Assembly: GCF_003605195.1 (NCBI RefSeq)
Contig: NZ_QYOS01000020.1
Location: forward strand, 62,001-126,000
Direction: 5' to 3'
DNA length: 64,000 bases
Source of the DNA: Aurantiacibacter odishensis
GTDB taxonomy: Bacteria > Pseudomonadota > Alphaproteobacteria > Sphingomonadales > Sphingomonadaceae
The first letter of the stretch is position 1. Every line of letters begins with the position of its first letter. Position numbers and translations under genes: made by a program. The notes below the pieces were generated by a model that was not told the origin of the DNA, did no database searches, and was given only the letters and a program-made list of their open reading frames with translations. Shown piece after piece: positions 44,309-53,832 of this stretch.

Positions 44309-46927
44309 CTACGAGTCGCCTGCCTCGCGCTTCAATCGGTAGAGCAGGTCCAGAGCATCGCGCGGCGAGAGCGCATCGACGTCGGTCTCGCGCAGCTTCT
44401 CTCTCAGGGTGTCACACTGCTCCTCTTCGGCGGCGATGCTGGCGGCAAACAGGGGCAAGTCGCCAAGACCTGCCGCCAGACCGCCGGTTTCGGCGCGTCC
44501 CTTCTCCAGCTTGTCGAGCACGCTGCGCGCACGTTTCACAACAGGCGCGGGCACGCCTGCCAGCTTTGCCACGGCGAGACCGTAGGACCGGTCCGCCGCA
44601 CCTTCCGCCAGTTCGTGCAGGAGGACGAGATCGCCTTTCCATTCCTTCGCGCGGACGTGGTGGAGGGACAGCGCCTCGCAAGTTTCGGCGAGGCGCGCCA
44701 TCTCGTGATAGTGGGTCGCAAATAGGCAGCGGCTGCGGTTCGTCTCGTGAATAGCTTCGGCCACGGCCCAGGCCAGCGCCAGTCCGTCATAGGTGCTGGT
44801 GCCGCGGCCAACTTCGTCAAGAATCACGAAACTGCGCTCCGTCGCCTGGCTGAGAATCGCCGCAGTCTCGACCATTTCGACCATGAAAGTGGAGCGCCCG
44901 CGGGCAAGGTTGTCGGACGCGCCGACGCGGCTGAAAAGCTGGTCTACCAAGCCGATCCGGGCGAACCGCGCGGGCACGAAACCGCCAGCCTGCGCCATCA
45001 GCACGATCAGCGCGTTCTGTCGCAGGAAGGTGGATTTGCCGCCCATGTTCGGGCCGCCCACCAGCCACAGCCTATCGTCTTCGCCGAGGGCACAGTCGTT
45101 GGCGACGAACCGCTCGCCGTTCGCGGCCAGCGCAGCTTCCACCACCGGGTGGCGGCCCGCTTCGATCGCCAACATCGGTTCGTCGGAAATGGCCGGACGA
45201 CACCATTCGCCATCACTCGCCCGTTCGGCCTGCCCAGCCGCTACGTCCAGCCGTGCCAGCGCGGCGGCGGTTGCGGCAATGGCTTCGCGCCGGGCGGCGA
45301 CGCGCTCGCTCAGTTCCTCGAAGTGGGCTTCCTCGGCTGCAAGCGCGCGGCCGCCGGCTTCGGCAATCCGGTTGGCTTCCTCGTGCAGGGTGAGCGAGTT
45401 GAAACGCACGGCATTGGCCATCGTCTGGCGGTGGGTAAAACCACTTTCGGGTGCCATCAGCTTGTCGGCGTGCTTGCTCGGCACCTCGATGAAATAGCCG
45501 AGTACGCCGTTGTGCCGGATCTTGAGCGACGGCGTGCCGGTTTCTTCGCGATAGCGCGCTTCCATTGCCGCGATCGCGCGCCGGGCATTGCCCGAGACTT
45601 CGCGCAGATCGTCGAGCGCGGCGTCGTAGCCTTCGGCAACATAACCGCCCGATTGCCGCTCGGTCGGCGGGGAGGGGACCAGCGCGCGGGATAGCAGATC
45701 GGTCAGTTCACCGTGGCCCCTAAAGTGCGGCAGCAGGGTATCGAGCAGGGGCGGTCGGTCGGGCTTGCCCTGCAACAGGTCATGAATGCGGCGCGCTTCG
45801 GAAAGGCCGTCGCGAATCTGCCCGAGGTCACGCGGTGACCCGCGCCCAGCGACCAGTCGGCCCAGCGCGCGGCCGATGTCGGGCAGGCTGCGCAGCATGT
45901 CGCGAAGGTCCGATCGCAGCAGCGGATCTTGCAGGATGTAGTCGACCAGCGCCAGCCGCCCCTCGATAGCCTGCCGGTCGGCCAGCGGCGCGGAAAGGTC
46001 CTCGGCAAGTTGTCGCGCGCCAGCGCCTGTCACGCAGCGATCGATCGCAGCGATCAGGCTACCGCTGCGCCCGCCCTGCTGGCTGGCGAGGATTTCCAGC
46101 GAGGCGCGCGTTGCCTCGTCCATGGCCATGTGCTCCCCGCTCGCGCGTGCTGTGGGAGGCAAGAGGAGAGGCAAGGTTCCGCGCCCTGCGTGTTCGAGAT
46201 AGGCCACCATCCCGCCCGCTGCGGCCAGCATGGCGCGGCTGAACTGGCCGAACCCGTCCAGCGTGGCAACGCCGTGGACTTTCTTCAGCCGCGCCTCCCC
46301 CGGATCGCTGGCGAAATCGCCGCGCGGGCGCATCACGGCATCGAACGGGGCATCGTCCCAGCCTTCCGGCGCGACGACCTCGCTCGCGCCGATACGTGCC
46401 AGCACGGCGGGCAGGCGTTCGGGAACGCATTCCTCCAGCGTCATCGAACCTGTCGAGATGTCGCACGCCGCCACGCCGCATGTGCCGCGTACATCGCACA
46501 CCGCAGCCAGCATGTTGGCACGGCGCGGCTCCAGCAGCGCTTCCTCGGTCAGCGTGCCGGCCGTCACGAAACGCACGATGTCGCGCTTCACCAGCGCCTT
46601 GGACACGGGCGCGCCTTCGCGCTTGGCGCGTTCCTTCGCCTCGTCCGGTGTCTCCACCTGCTCGGCAATCGCCACGCGGCATCCGGCGCGGATCAGGCGG
46701 GCGAGATAGTTCTCCGCCGAATGGACAGGCACTCCGCACATCGGCACAGGATCGCCGCCGTGTTCCCCGCGCGTGGTGAGCGCGATATCGAGCACGCTCG
46801 CAGCCGTTTTCGCATCGTCGAAGAACAGCTCGAAGAAGTCGCCCATGCGGTAGAACAGCAGGCAGTCTCCGGCCTCTGACTTGAGGTCGAAATACTGCTG
46901 CATCATCGGGGTTGCTGCGTTGGCCAT
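44309..46927 (-). CDS. mutS: DNA mismatch repair protein MutS
   Basis: 872 residues. N-terminal mismatch-reading domain with the Phe-X-Glu motif in YRMGDFFELFFDDA, connector and clamp domains, then the ABC-type ATPase with GGPNMGGKSTFLRQNAL, the STFMVEMVETAAIL signature and FVILDEVGRGTSTYDG, and the DALSPRDALDLLYRLK dimer/C-terminal helix. It recognises mismatches and recruits MutL. Divergent from the malic enzyme gene; no neighbouring repair genes. Confidence 0.97.
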   Translation of the reverse strand: MANAATPMMQQYFDLKSEAGDCLLFYRMGDFFELFFDDAKTAASVLDIALTTRGEHGGDPVPMCGVPVHSAENYLARLIRAGCRVAIAEQVETPDEAKERAKREGAPVSKALVKRDIVRFVTAGTLTEEALLEPRRANMLAAVCDVRGTCGVAACDISTGSMTLEECVPERLPAVLARIGASEVVAPEGWDDAPFDAVMRPRGDFASDPGEARLKKVHGVATLDGFGQFSRAMLAAAGGMVAYLEHAGRGTLPLLLPPTARASGEHMAMDEATRASLEILASQQGGRSGSLIAAIDRCVTGAGARQLAEDLSAPLADRQAIEGRLALVDYILQDPLLRSDLRDMLRSLPDIGRALGRLVAGRGSPRDLGQIRDGLSEARRIHDLLQGKPDRPPLLDTLLPHFRGHGELTDLLSRALVPSPPTERQSGGYVAEGYDAALDDLREVSGNARRAIAAMEARYREETGTPSLKIRHNGVLGYFIEVPSKHADKLMAPESGFTHRQTMANAVRFNSLTLHEEANRIAEAGGRALAAEEAHFEELSERVAARREAIAATAAALARLDVAAGQAERASDGEWCRPAISDEPMLAIEAGRHPVVEAALAANGERFVANDCALGEDDRLWLVGGPNMGGKSTFLRQNALIVLMAQAGGFVPARFARIGLVDQLFSRVGASDNLARGRSTFMVEMVETAAILSQATERSFVILDEVGRGTSTYDGLALAWAVAEAIHETNRSRCLFATHYHEMARLAETCEALSLHHVRAKEWKGDLVLLHELAEGAADRSYGLAVAKLAGVPAPVVKRARSVLDKLEKGRAETGGLAAGLGDLPLFAASIAAEEEQCDTLREKLRETDVDALSPRDALDLLYRLKREAGDS

Positions 46928-47040
46928 GAAGCCGCGGGGTTACAGCCACGCGCGCCGATTCGGGAAGAGCGGGCGTGCCGCTTTCCCCTATCGCGGCTGG
47001 CAATCGGCCTCTATGGCGGGGGCCAATAGGGAGAAATCGC

Positions 47041-49305
47041 TTGGCCGACGAAACGAATACCAGCTTCACCGCCCGAGAGGCGCTGTTCTATCACGAGACG
47101 ATCCGCCCCGGTAAGATCGAGATCATCGCCTCCAAGCCGATGACGACGCAGCGCGACCTGAGCCTCGCCTATTCGCCCGGCGTCGCCGTTCCGGTGGAGG
47201 AAATTGCCCGCGATCCCGCGCTGGCAGCGCGCTACACCGCCCGCTCCAACCTCGTCGCCGTCATTTCCAACGGCACCGCCATCCTTGGCCTGGGCAACCT
47301 AGGCGCGCTGGCATCGAAGCCGGTGATGGAGGGCAAGGCCGTGCTGTTCAAGCGCTTCGCCGATGTCGATTCCATCGATATCGAACTCGATACCGAAGAC
47401 CCTGATGCCTTCATCGAGGCGGTCGCGCTGATGGAGCCGAGCTTCGGCGGGATCAACCTCGAAGACATCAAGGCGCCGGAATGTTTCATCATCGAGCAGG
47501 CCCTGCGCGAACGCATGAACATCCCGATCATGCACGACGACCAGCACGGCACCGCGATCATCGCGGCTGCCGGCCTGATCAACGCCTGCCACCTGACGGG
47601 ACGTGACCTGAAGGACGTGAAGATGGTGGTGAACGGCGCGGGCGCATCGGCGCTGGCCTGCACCGCGCTGATCAAGTCCGTTGGCGTGCCGCACCAGAAC
47701 GTGATCGTGTGCGACCGCTCCGGCCCGATCTATCCCGGCCGCGCTGATGTCGACCAGTGGAAGAGCGCCCATGCCGTGCCCACCGATGCGCGCAGCCTGG
47801 AAGAGGCGCTGGATGGCGCCGACATTTTCCTCGGCCTCTCTGCCGCAGGTGCACTGAAGCCCGAATGGGTGGAGAAGATGGCCGACAGCCCGATCATCTT
47901 CGCAATGGCCAATCCCGTCCCCGAGATCATGCCGGACGAGGCGAAAAAGGTCCGGCCCGATGCGATCATTGCCACCGGGCGCAGCGATTTCCCCAACCAG
48001 GTCAACAACGTGCTGGGCTTCCCCTTCATCTTCCGCGGTGCGCTGGACGTGCGAGCAACCGCGATCAACGAGGAGATGAAAGTCGCCGCCGCCCGCGCCA
48101 TCGCGGAACTGGCGCGCGAACGCGTGCCCGAAGAAGTGGCTGCGGCCTACGGCATGAACCACCAGTTCGGCCGCGAGTACATCATTCCCGCGCCGTTCGA
48201 TCCGCGCCTGATGGAGCGGGTTTCCTGCGCAGTTGCGAAGGCCGCGATGGACTCGGGCGTTGCGCAGGACATGATCGAGGATTTCGACGAATACACCCTG
48301 CGCCTGCGCAGTCGCCTGAACCCGACCACCGCCGCGCTCACCCGCGTGTACGAGGATGCCAAGGCCAATCCCAAGCGGATGGTCTTTGCAGAAGGCGAGG
48401 AAGACGTATCGCTGCGCGCTGCCATCCAGTTCCGTGATTTCGGCTACGGCACGCCGATCCTGGTGGGCCGCACCGAGCGGGTGCTGGAGAAGCTGCGCGA
48501 ACTGAAGGTCGACGATCCCGAGAGCTACGAGATCGCCAACTCGGCAAACTACGACGAGATCGAGCCGATGGTGGACTATCTCTACAAGCGGCTTCAGCGG
48601 CGCGGCTATACCGAGCGCGACGTTCGCCGGATGGTGAACCAGGAGCGCAACGTGTTCGCCGCCCTGCTCGTGGCGCTGGGCAAGGGCGATGGCATGATCA
48701 CCGGTCTTACCCGCCCGTTCAGCCAGTCCGCGCGCGACATCGCCAAGGTGCTCGATGCCAAGGAAGGTGCGACGCCTTTCGGCATTCACATGGTGCTGGG
48801 CAAGAACCACACCACGTTCCTCGCCGATACGACGATCAACGAACGTCCGACTTCGGAGCAACTGGCGCACATCGCCAAGGAAACCGCTGCCGTTGCCCGG
48901 CGCATGGGGCACGAACCGCGCGTTGCCTTCCTGTCCTATTCCACCTTCGGCAACCCGTCGGGGCAATGGCTGGGCAACATCCGTGACGCCGTGGCCATCC
49001 TCGATGCCGACGAAAGCGTGAACTTCGAATACGAGGGCGAGATGGCACCCGATGCCGCGCTGAACCCCAAGGTGATGGCGCTCTATCCCTTCAGCCGCCT
49101 GTCCGGCCCCGCCAACGTGCTGATCATGCCGGGGCTGCAATCGGCCAACCTCTCGGCAAAGCTGCTGCGCGAGCTTTCCGGCGATGCGGTGATCGGGCCG
49201 ATGATGATCGGTTCGGAAAAGCCGGTGCAGATCGCCCCGATGACTTCGCTTGCGCCCGACGTCCTGACGCTGGCCGTGCTGGCAAGCGCGGGCATCGTCG
49301 GCTGA
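47041..49305 (+). CDS. maeB: NADP-dependent malic enzyme (MaeB, hybrid)
   Basis: 754 residues from a TTG start with an AGGGAG site seven bases upstream. The malic enzyme half (ALFYHETIRPGKIEIIASKP, FGGINLEDIKAPECF, HDDQHGTAII) is followed by a phosphotransacetylase-like half (RMVFAEGEEDVSLRAAIQF, VLIMPGLQSANLSAKLL). This two-domain form is typical of proteobacterial MaeB; the C-half is regulatory. It decarboxylates malate to pyruvate with NADPH. Confidence 0.95.
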   Translation: MADETNTSFTAREALFYHETIRPGKIEIIASKPMTTQRDLSLAYSPGVAVPVEEIARDPALAARYTARSNLVAVISNGTAILGLGNLGALASKPVMEGKAVLFKRFADVDSIDIELDTEDPDAFIEAVALMEPSFGGINLEDIKAPECFIIEQALRERMNIPIMHDDQHGTAIIAAAGLINACHLTGRDLKDVKMVVNGAGASALACTALIKSVGVPHQNVIVCDRSGPIYPGRADVDQWKSAHAVPTDARSLEEALDGADIFLGLSAAGALKPEWVEKMADSPIIFAMANPVPEIMPDEAKKVRPDAIIATGRSDFPNQVNNVLGFPFIFRGALDVRATAINEEMKVAAARAIAELARERVPEEVAAAYGMNHQFGREYIIPAPFDPRLMERVSCAVAKAAMDSGVAQDMIEDFDEYTLRLRSRLNPTTAALTRVYEDAKANPKRMVFAEGEEDVSLRAAIQFRDFGYGTPILVGRTERVLEKLRELKVDDPESYEIANSANYDEIEPMVDYLYKRLQRRGYTERDVRRMVNQERNVFAALLVALGKGDGMITGLTRPFSQSARDIAKVLDAKEGATPFGIHMVLGKNHTTFLADTTINERPTSEQLAHIAKETAAVARRMGHEPRVAFLSYSTFGNPSGQWLGNIRDAVAILDADESVNFEYEGEMAPDAALNPKVMALYPFSRLSGPANVLIMPGLQSANLSAKLLRELSGDAVIGPMMIGSEKPVQIAPMTSLAPDVLTLAVLASAGIVG

Positions 49306-49469
49306 TTGCCAAGGTGGGCCATTCGTTGCCCTGCCTGCCCCTCGTCCGGTGGAACAGGCAGAGCGGCCTGTCGCACATTCGCTCGCCTGTCTTCAGCGGT
49401 TCACTGGTGGGCAAGTGATACCGCCGGATCTGCCTTCGCGTGCTCGGATTGCACGTGAAAGGAATATCA

Positions 49470-50078
49470 ATGAGAAAGACAGTCGCAGTGGTCGCAATCG
49501 TAGCGTGTATGGCAGCAACGCCTGCCATGGCGCAGGATGGCAACGCCGCTTCCGGCGGGCTTTATGTCGGCGCGATCGGTGGGTACGAAGGGCTCAATGT
49601 GGATTCCGGGGATGGCACAGTGTCGGCCGATGCCGATTCCGTCGTCTACGGCCTTAACGCGAGTTACGACCTGGCTCTCGGCAACGCCTTCGTGGGTATC
49701 GAAGGGGAAATCTCGACCAGTAACGGCTCGACCGAGTTTCCAGGCAGTTTCGCCGGGGCTCGCGACGGCTTGGAAGCCAATGGCCAATACTATCTCGGTG
49801 CCCGTGCCGGTGTGGCGCTGACCCCGGGTATCTCCGCCTACGGCAAGGTCGGATACACCGCGCTCGACACCCGAGCGTTCACCACGGCTGGCTCGCTGTC
49901 GGAGCTTGACGAAAACGCCGATGGCCTGCGCTTCGGTGGCGGCCTGCAAGTGCAATTGCCCGGACCGCTCGAAGCGCGTCTGGAATACCGTCGTTCGCAA
50001 TACAACCATGTCGCCGACAGCGACTTCGGTGACGCGACGACCGATCAGGTGGTCGCGGGGGTAGGCGTCCGCTTCTAG
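49470..50078 (+). CDS. Outer membrane beta-barrel protein
   Basis: 202 residues from ATG 49470 with an AAAGGA site. Signal peptide MRKTVAVVAIVACMAATPAMAQ, then a small OmpA-like/porin_OMP barrel with aromatic-ended beta strands (LYVGAIGGYEGLN, QYYLGARAGVALTPGISAYGKVGYTAL, DQVVAGVGVRF) ending in a C-terminal Phe. Function unknown beyond the barrel class. An imperfect hairpin lies in the gap before the convergent trmB. Confidence 0.9.
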   Translation: MRKTVAVVAIVACMAATPAMAQDGNAASGGLYVGAIGGYEGLNVDSGDGTVSADADSVVYGLNASYDLALGNAFVGIEGEISTSNGSTEFPGSFAGARDGLEANGQYYLGARAGVALTPGISAYGKVGYTALDTRAFTTAGSLSELDENADGLRFGGGLQVQLPGPLEARLEYRRSQYNHVADSDFGDATTDQVVAGVGVRF

Positions 50079-50124
50079 TTACCGAACATACGTCGGGAGC
50101 TGCCTCACAGGAAGCGGCTCCCTC

Positions 50125-50826
50125 CTATTTCCGCCGGTATCGGAAGTACCAGACCTCGTGCCCCATCTTGGTGCGGGCCTTGTGCTCGTAGCGGGTTTCG
50201 CACCAGCCGGAAGGGCGATTGCGGAAGTCGTCCGGGCCCTCTGCCACCCACTCGAACAGGTGCGTGAAGCGGCGCATCACCATCAGCGCGTGGCGCACGT
50301 AGACCGGGTGGTCGGTGCCGAAGCGGAACTCACCGCCCGGCGTCAGCTTGTCGGCGATCATCTGCACCGGCCCGTCGTTCATCATGCGCCGCTTTGCGTG
50401 CTTCGCCTTTGGCCACGGATCGGGATGGAGCAGGTAGGTCATGGTCAGCGCGCCGTCGGGAATGCGGGCCAGCACCTGCAACGCATCGCCGTTATGCAGC
50501 CGGACGTTCGCCAGCGTGCCATCGCGTACGTGGGTAAGCGCCTGCGCCACACCGTTGAGGAAAGGCTCAGCGCCGATGAAGCCGTGGTCCGGCAACAGGT
50601 CCGCGCGATAGGCAAGGTGCTCCCCGCCGCCGAAGCCGATCTCGAAATGCAGCGGGCGATCGTCGCCGAACAGGCGCTCCGCCGTGACGGGGCCTTCTTC
50701 CGGCACCGCGATGCGCGGCAGCAGGGTGTCGACCAGTTCCTGCTGGGCCGCGCGCAGCGGCTTGCCGACAGAGCGGCCGTACAGCCTGTTGAGTGTGGTG
50801 GGATCGCCGTCCTTGTATGCCGTCAT
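50125..50826 (-). CDS. trmB: tRNA (guanine-N7-)-methyltransferase
   Basis: 233 residues from ATG 50826 (MTAYKDGDPTTLNRLYGRS). SAM-binding LHFEIGFGGGEHLAYRA and the TrmB motifs DPWPKAKHAKRRM and HPVYVRH are clear. It methylates G46 of tRNAs. The frame is open upstream to 51210 but that part lies opposite the MscS gene. Confidence 0.95.
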   Translation of the reverse strand: MTAYKDGDPTTLNRLYGRSVGKPLRAAQQELVDTLLPRIAVPEEGPVTAERLFGDDRPLHFEIGFGGGEHLAYRADLLPDHGFIGAEPFLNGVAQALTHVRDGTLANVRLHNGDALQVLARIPDGALTMTYLLHPDPWPKAKHAKRRMMNDGPVQMIADKLTPGGEFRFGTDHPVYVRHALMVMRRFTHLFEWVAEGPDDFRNRPSGWCETRYEHKARTKMGHEVWYFRYRRK

Positions 50827-50893
50827 GGCGCGCTCGCTAGAGCGGCAGGGGGCGGGTTGTCCAGCACCAGCTTTGCGTTTAGGCGCACCGGCC

Positions 50894-52105
50894 ATGGAAC
50901 AGGCACTCGCTCTTTTCGAAGCGCAGCCGGCGTGGGCACAGGCCGCGATCGGCCTTGCCGCGCTGGCGCTGGTGGCGCTGCTGGTCAATTTCCTGCTCAA
51001 GAAGGTGATCCTGCGGCTCGCCGCCCCATTCCTGGATACCCGCACGAAGACTGCCGACAAGGCTGCCGCGCGCCTCGCTACGGTGGCCCCGCTGCTGATC
51101 GTTGCCAACGGAATCGAACTGGTGCCCAACCTGCCCGAGACGGTGTGGCTGCTGATCCAGAACATCGCCCAGGCCAGCATCGTGCTGAGCGTGGCCATGG
51201 CGATAAGCAAGGCGCTCGATTACGTGGAGGAACTCTACCGCCGGCGTCCCGACGCGCACATGCGCCCGATCAAGGGCTATGTGCAGGTGCTCAAGATCCT
51301 CGTCTATTGCGGCGCGGTCATCCTCGGCATTTCGGCACTGATAGAGCAATCGCCGCTGCTCCTGCTGTCCGGCCTCGGCGCAATGGCCGCGGTGCTGCTG
51401 CTGGTGTTCAAGGACACCATCCTCTCGCTCGTCGCCTCGGTCCAGCTCACCAGCAACGACATGCTGCGCGTGGGCGACTGGATCGAGATGCCCAGCATGG
51501 ATGCCGACGGCGACGTGATCGACATCGCCCTGCACACGGTGAAGGTGCAGAACTTCGACAAGACCATCACCACCATCCCTACGCACAAGCTGATCGCCGA
51601 AAGCTATCGCAACTGGCGCGGCATGAACGATGCCGGGGGGCGGCGGATCAAGCGGGCTTTGCCACTGGACCAGAACTCGGTGCGGTTCCTGTCGAAAGAG
51701 GAAGTCGACGACCTGCGCCGCTTCCGGTTGCTGACCGACTACCTTGTAGGCAAGGACGAAGAGCTTTCCGAATGGAACGCGCGCGAGCTGGCCGGCGATG
51801 CAAACCCGGTGAACGCGCGACGGATCACCAACATCGGCACCTTCCGCGCCTACGTGATCGCCTATCTGAAGGCCCATCCGGAACTGACCGACAAGGGCTT
51901 CACCCTGCTGGTGCGGCAACTAGAGCCGACTCCGCAGGGGTTGCCACTGGAGGTCTACACTTTCACCAACACCACGGTGTGGGCGGAGTACGAGCGTATC
52001 CAGGCCGACGTGTTCGATCACCTGATCGCCATCCTGCCAGAGTTCGGCCTGCGCCTGTTCCAGGAGCCGAGCGGGCTCGACCTGCAGGGCCTCAAGACCG
52101 GCTGA
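50894..52105 (+). CDS. Mechanosensitive channel, MscS family (YbdG-like)
   Basis: 403 residues. Several N-terminal helices, then the MscS pore/beta region: SGLGAMAAVLLLVFKDTILSLVASVQLTSNDMLRVGDWIEMPS and IDIALHTVKVQNFDKTITTIPTHKLI. The large C-terminal part (VNARRITNIGTFRAYVIAYL) fits the YbdG/YnaI branch. It releases solutes on membrane tension. A GC-rich perfect hairpin follows the stop. Confidence 0.92.
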   Translation: MEQALALFEAQPAWAQAAIGLAALALVALLVNFLLKKVILRLAAPFLDTRTKTADKAAARLATVAPLLIVANGIELVPNLPETVWLLIQNIAQASIVLSVAMAISKALDYVEELYRRRPDAHMRPIKGYVQVLKILVYCGAVILGISALIEQSPLLLLSGLGAMAAVLLLVFKDTILSLVASVQLTSNDMLRVGDWIEMPSMDADGDVIDIALHTVKVQNFDKTITTIPTHKLIAESYRNWRGMNDAGGRRIKRALPLDQNSVRFLSKEEVDDLRRFRLLTDYLVGKDEELSEWNARELAGDANPVNARRITNIGTFRAYVIAYLKAHPELTDKGFTLLVRQLEPTPQGLPLEVYTFTNTTVWAEYERIQADVFDHLIAILPEFGLRLFQEPSGLDLQGLKTG

Positions 52106-52116
52106 AGAGACGACAA

Positions 52117-52148
52117 CGCCCCGGCAGGCGATCCATCCTGCCGGGGCG
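52117..52148. terminator. Strong hairpin between the MscS and ctrA genes
   Basis: Perfect 12-base-pair stem CGCCCCGGCAGG / CCTGCCGGGGCG with an eight-base loop, 12 bases after the MscS stop and 43 bases from the ctrA stop. There is no clear T-run on either strand, so termination would be weak or would rely on convergent transcription. Confidence 0.55.
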
Positions 52149-52190
52149 CTGGTCCCCCCGCTATTGGCGGGTGCGTTTCTTATTCGTCCA

Positions 52191-52892
52191 TCACGCGGCT
52201 TCCGTTTCCTCGACGGCATCGGGATCGCGCAGCACGTAGCCGCGGCCCCATACGGTCTCGATGTAGTTGTCACCACCGCAGGCGCTGGAAAGCTTCTTGC
52301 GCAGCTTGCAGATGAACACGTCGATGATCTTGAGTTCGGGCTCGTCCATGCCGCCGTAAAGGTGGTTGAGGAACATTTCCTTGGTCAGCGTGGTGCCCTT
52401 GCGCAGCGAGAGCAGCTCCAGCATCGCGTATTCCTTGCCGGTGAGGTGGACACGCGCGCCGTCGACTTCCACGGTCTTGGCATCGAGGTTCACCGCCAGC
52501 TTGCCGGTGCGGATGATCGACTGGCTGTGGCCCTTCGAACGGCGCACCACGGCGTGGATGCGGGCCACCAGCTCGTCGCGGTGGAAGGGCTTGGTCACGT
52601 AGTCGTCGGCACCGAAGCCGAAGGAGCGGATCTTGCTATCCATCTCGGCAATGCCGGAAAGGATCAGTACCGGCGTCTGCACCTTGGCGACGCGCAGCTT
52701 CTTCAGCACGTCGTAGCCGTGCATGTCCGGCAGGTTCAGGTCGAGCAGGATGATGTCGTAGTCATACAGCTTGCCCAGATCGAGGCCTTCCTCGCCCAGG
52801 TCTGTCTGATAGACGTTGAACCCCTCCGTCGTGAGCATCAGCTCGATCGCCTTGGCGGTTGTCGGCTCGTCTTCGATAAGCAGAACGCGCAT
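52191..52892 (-). CDS. ctrA: Cell cycle response regulator CtrA
   Basis: 233 residues from ATG 52892 with an AAGGGG site. Receiver with Asp51 ([16 protein letters not shown]), Lys in [17 protein letters not shown], and an OmpR-type winged helix ([54 protein letters not shown]). It is the master cell-cycle regulator in alphaproteobacteria and often controls motility and GTA genes. The upstream region holds several TTAA half-sites. Confidence 0.96.
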   Translation of the reverse strand: MRVLLIEDEPTTAKAIELMLTTEGFNVYQTDLGEEGLDLGKLYDYDIILLDLNLPDMHGYDVLKKLRVAKVQTPVLILSGIAEMDSKIRSFGFGADDYVTKPFHRDELVARIHAVVRRSKGHSQSIIRTGKLAVNLDAKTVEVDGARVHLTGKEYAMLELLSLRKGTTLTKEMFLNHLYGGMDEPELKIIDVFICKLRKKLSSACGGDNYIETVWGRGYVLRDPDAVEETEAA

Positions 52893-53492
52893 CGTATTAC
52901 CCCTTCGTGTGTCCCCGCAGGCCTGCCCCGCTCGGAGATATGACCCGGTATTAACCACGCAATTTCTCACCGAAAAAGGTTAACAAAGCGTTTCGGGCGT
53001 TAAGACTTTCTGGGTGAGACCTTTGGGTTACAGTGTTTTTCTTGGCTTTCGGCCTCCGCCGAAACGTCCTCGGTCCTATTCCCTTGCGCTCTGCTGAGGG
53101 GCACCTGCGGGCGGGCGTTCGCCCTTGCGCTTCGCTTCGCTAGCGTTTGGTCGAGGGCGTTAAGATGTCTTGCTGCAGGTCTTAACAGCGATATTCCAAC
53201 TAACCTGGAACACATGGAACACTGTCCAGGGGCAAAAAGCGTGATTGTGTCGCCCTTGCTGGTGGACGCGTCACTTTTGGGCGAAAAGTGTGACCTTGCA
53301 GGCGGAGAGGTGGCATTTTCACTGGGATCGAATTGTGGGTTGTTGGCAGGCTGGGTCATGACGGAGTGAGAGGCACGGAACGGAGCTTGTAGGAAAGGGA
53401 GAGAGCCTCGACGCGCGGCAAGTTGCCACTAATCACCACGTCCGCTCAGCCTGAGCTTGTCGAAGGCCACGCGCTGACGCTAGCCGAACCCG
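52893..53492. repeat. 600-base intergenic region upstream of ctrA with repeats
   Basis: No supported gene. The ctrA-proximal part has TTAA half-sites TTAACC (52951-52956), GTTAAC (52979-52984) and GTTAAG (52999-53004). A CTCC-loop hairpin (TTTCGGC / GCCGAAA, 53047-53064) is followed by a 53-base segment resembling 20380-20432. Inverted GTTAAGA / TCTTAAC occur at 53159-53165 and 53180-53186. The left copy of the 33-base inverted repeat lies at 53442-53474. A minus-strand frame at 53000-53359 is not credible as a gene. Confidence 0.7.
53442..53474 (-). repeat. Left 33-base inverted repeat beside the GIY-YIG gene
   Basis: Reads CCGCTCAGCCTGAGC.. on the plus strand; its reverse complement matches 53800-53832 at 32 of 33 bases. 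It contains the small palindrome CTCAGcCTGAG. Ends 18 bases before the GIY-YIG start codon. Confidence 0.9.
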
Positions 53493-53777
53493 ATGGACTT
53501 CCGCGCCTACCTCCTGCGCTGCAACGACGGCAGCTACTACGCAGGCCACACCGACAACCTCGAATTTCGTCTAGTTCAGCACGCTAGCGGCGCACTGGGC
53601 GGTTATACCGCGCAGCGTTTGCCCGTCACTCTGGTTTGGTCCGAACGCTTCCCCACCCGCGACGAGGCTTTCGCCGCCGAACGCCGGATCAAGGGCTGGA
53701 GCCGGGCGAAGAAGGAAGCTTTGATTGCGGGCGACTGGGAGCTGGTATCGCGGTTGGCGCGCAATCGGCAAAGGTAA
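53493..53777 (+). CDS. GIY-YIG nuclease family protein
   Basis: 94 residues, the small YhbQ/UPF0213-like class. GIY-YIG elements: AYLLRCNDGSYYAGHTDNLEFRLVQH (catalytic Tyr and the Arg region), YTAQRLPVTLVWSERF and RDEAFAAERRIKGWSRAKKEALI (Glu metal ligand). Flanked by a pair of 33-base inverted repeats at 53442-53474 and 53800-53832. It resembles a self-contained cassette; whether the nuclease acts on the repeats is unknown. Confidence 0.92.
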   Translation: MDFRAYLLRCNDGSYYAGHTDNLEFRLVQHASGALGGYTAQRLPVTLVWSERFPTRDEAFAAERRIKGWSRAKKEALIAGDWELVSRLARNRQR

Positions 53778-53799
53778 AGGGTGATTTTGGCTGGTGGAG

Positions 53800-53832
53800 G
53801 CGCGTGGCCTTCGACAGGCTCAGGCTGAGCGG
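53800..53832 (+). repeat. Right 33-base inverted repeat beside the GIY-YIG gene
   Basis: Inverted partner of 53442-53474, differing at one base. Core GGCCTTCGACAGGCTCAGG; antisense translation gives AQPEPVEG, a tell-tale of this widespread repeat. It begins 22 bases after the GIY-YIG stop. Confidence 0.9.

Noticed and set aside
47299-49140. 613-codon minus-strand open frame
   Set aside because: Antisense to maeB.
50158-52239. 693-codon plus-strand open frame
   Set aside because: Runs opposite trmB and out of frame through the MscS gene; no domain.
53000-53359. 119-codon minus-strand frame upstream of ctrA
   Set aside because: Crosses the CTCC-hairpin repeat, low complexity, no ribosome site or homology.
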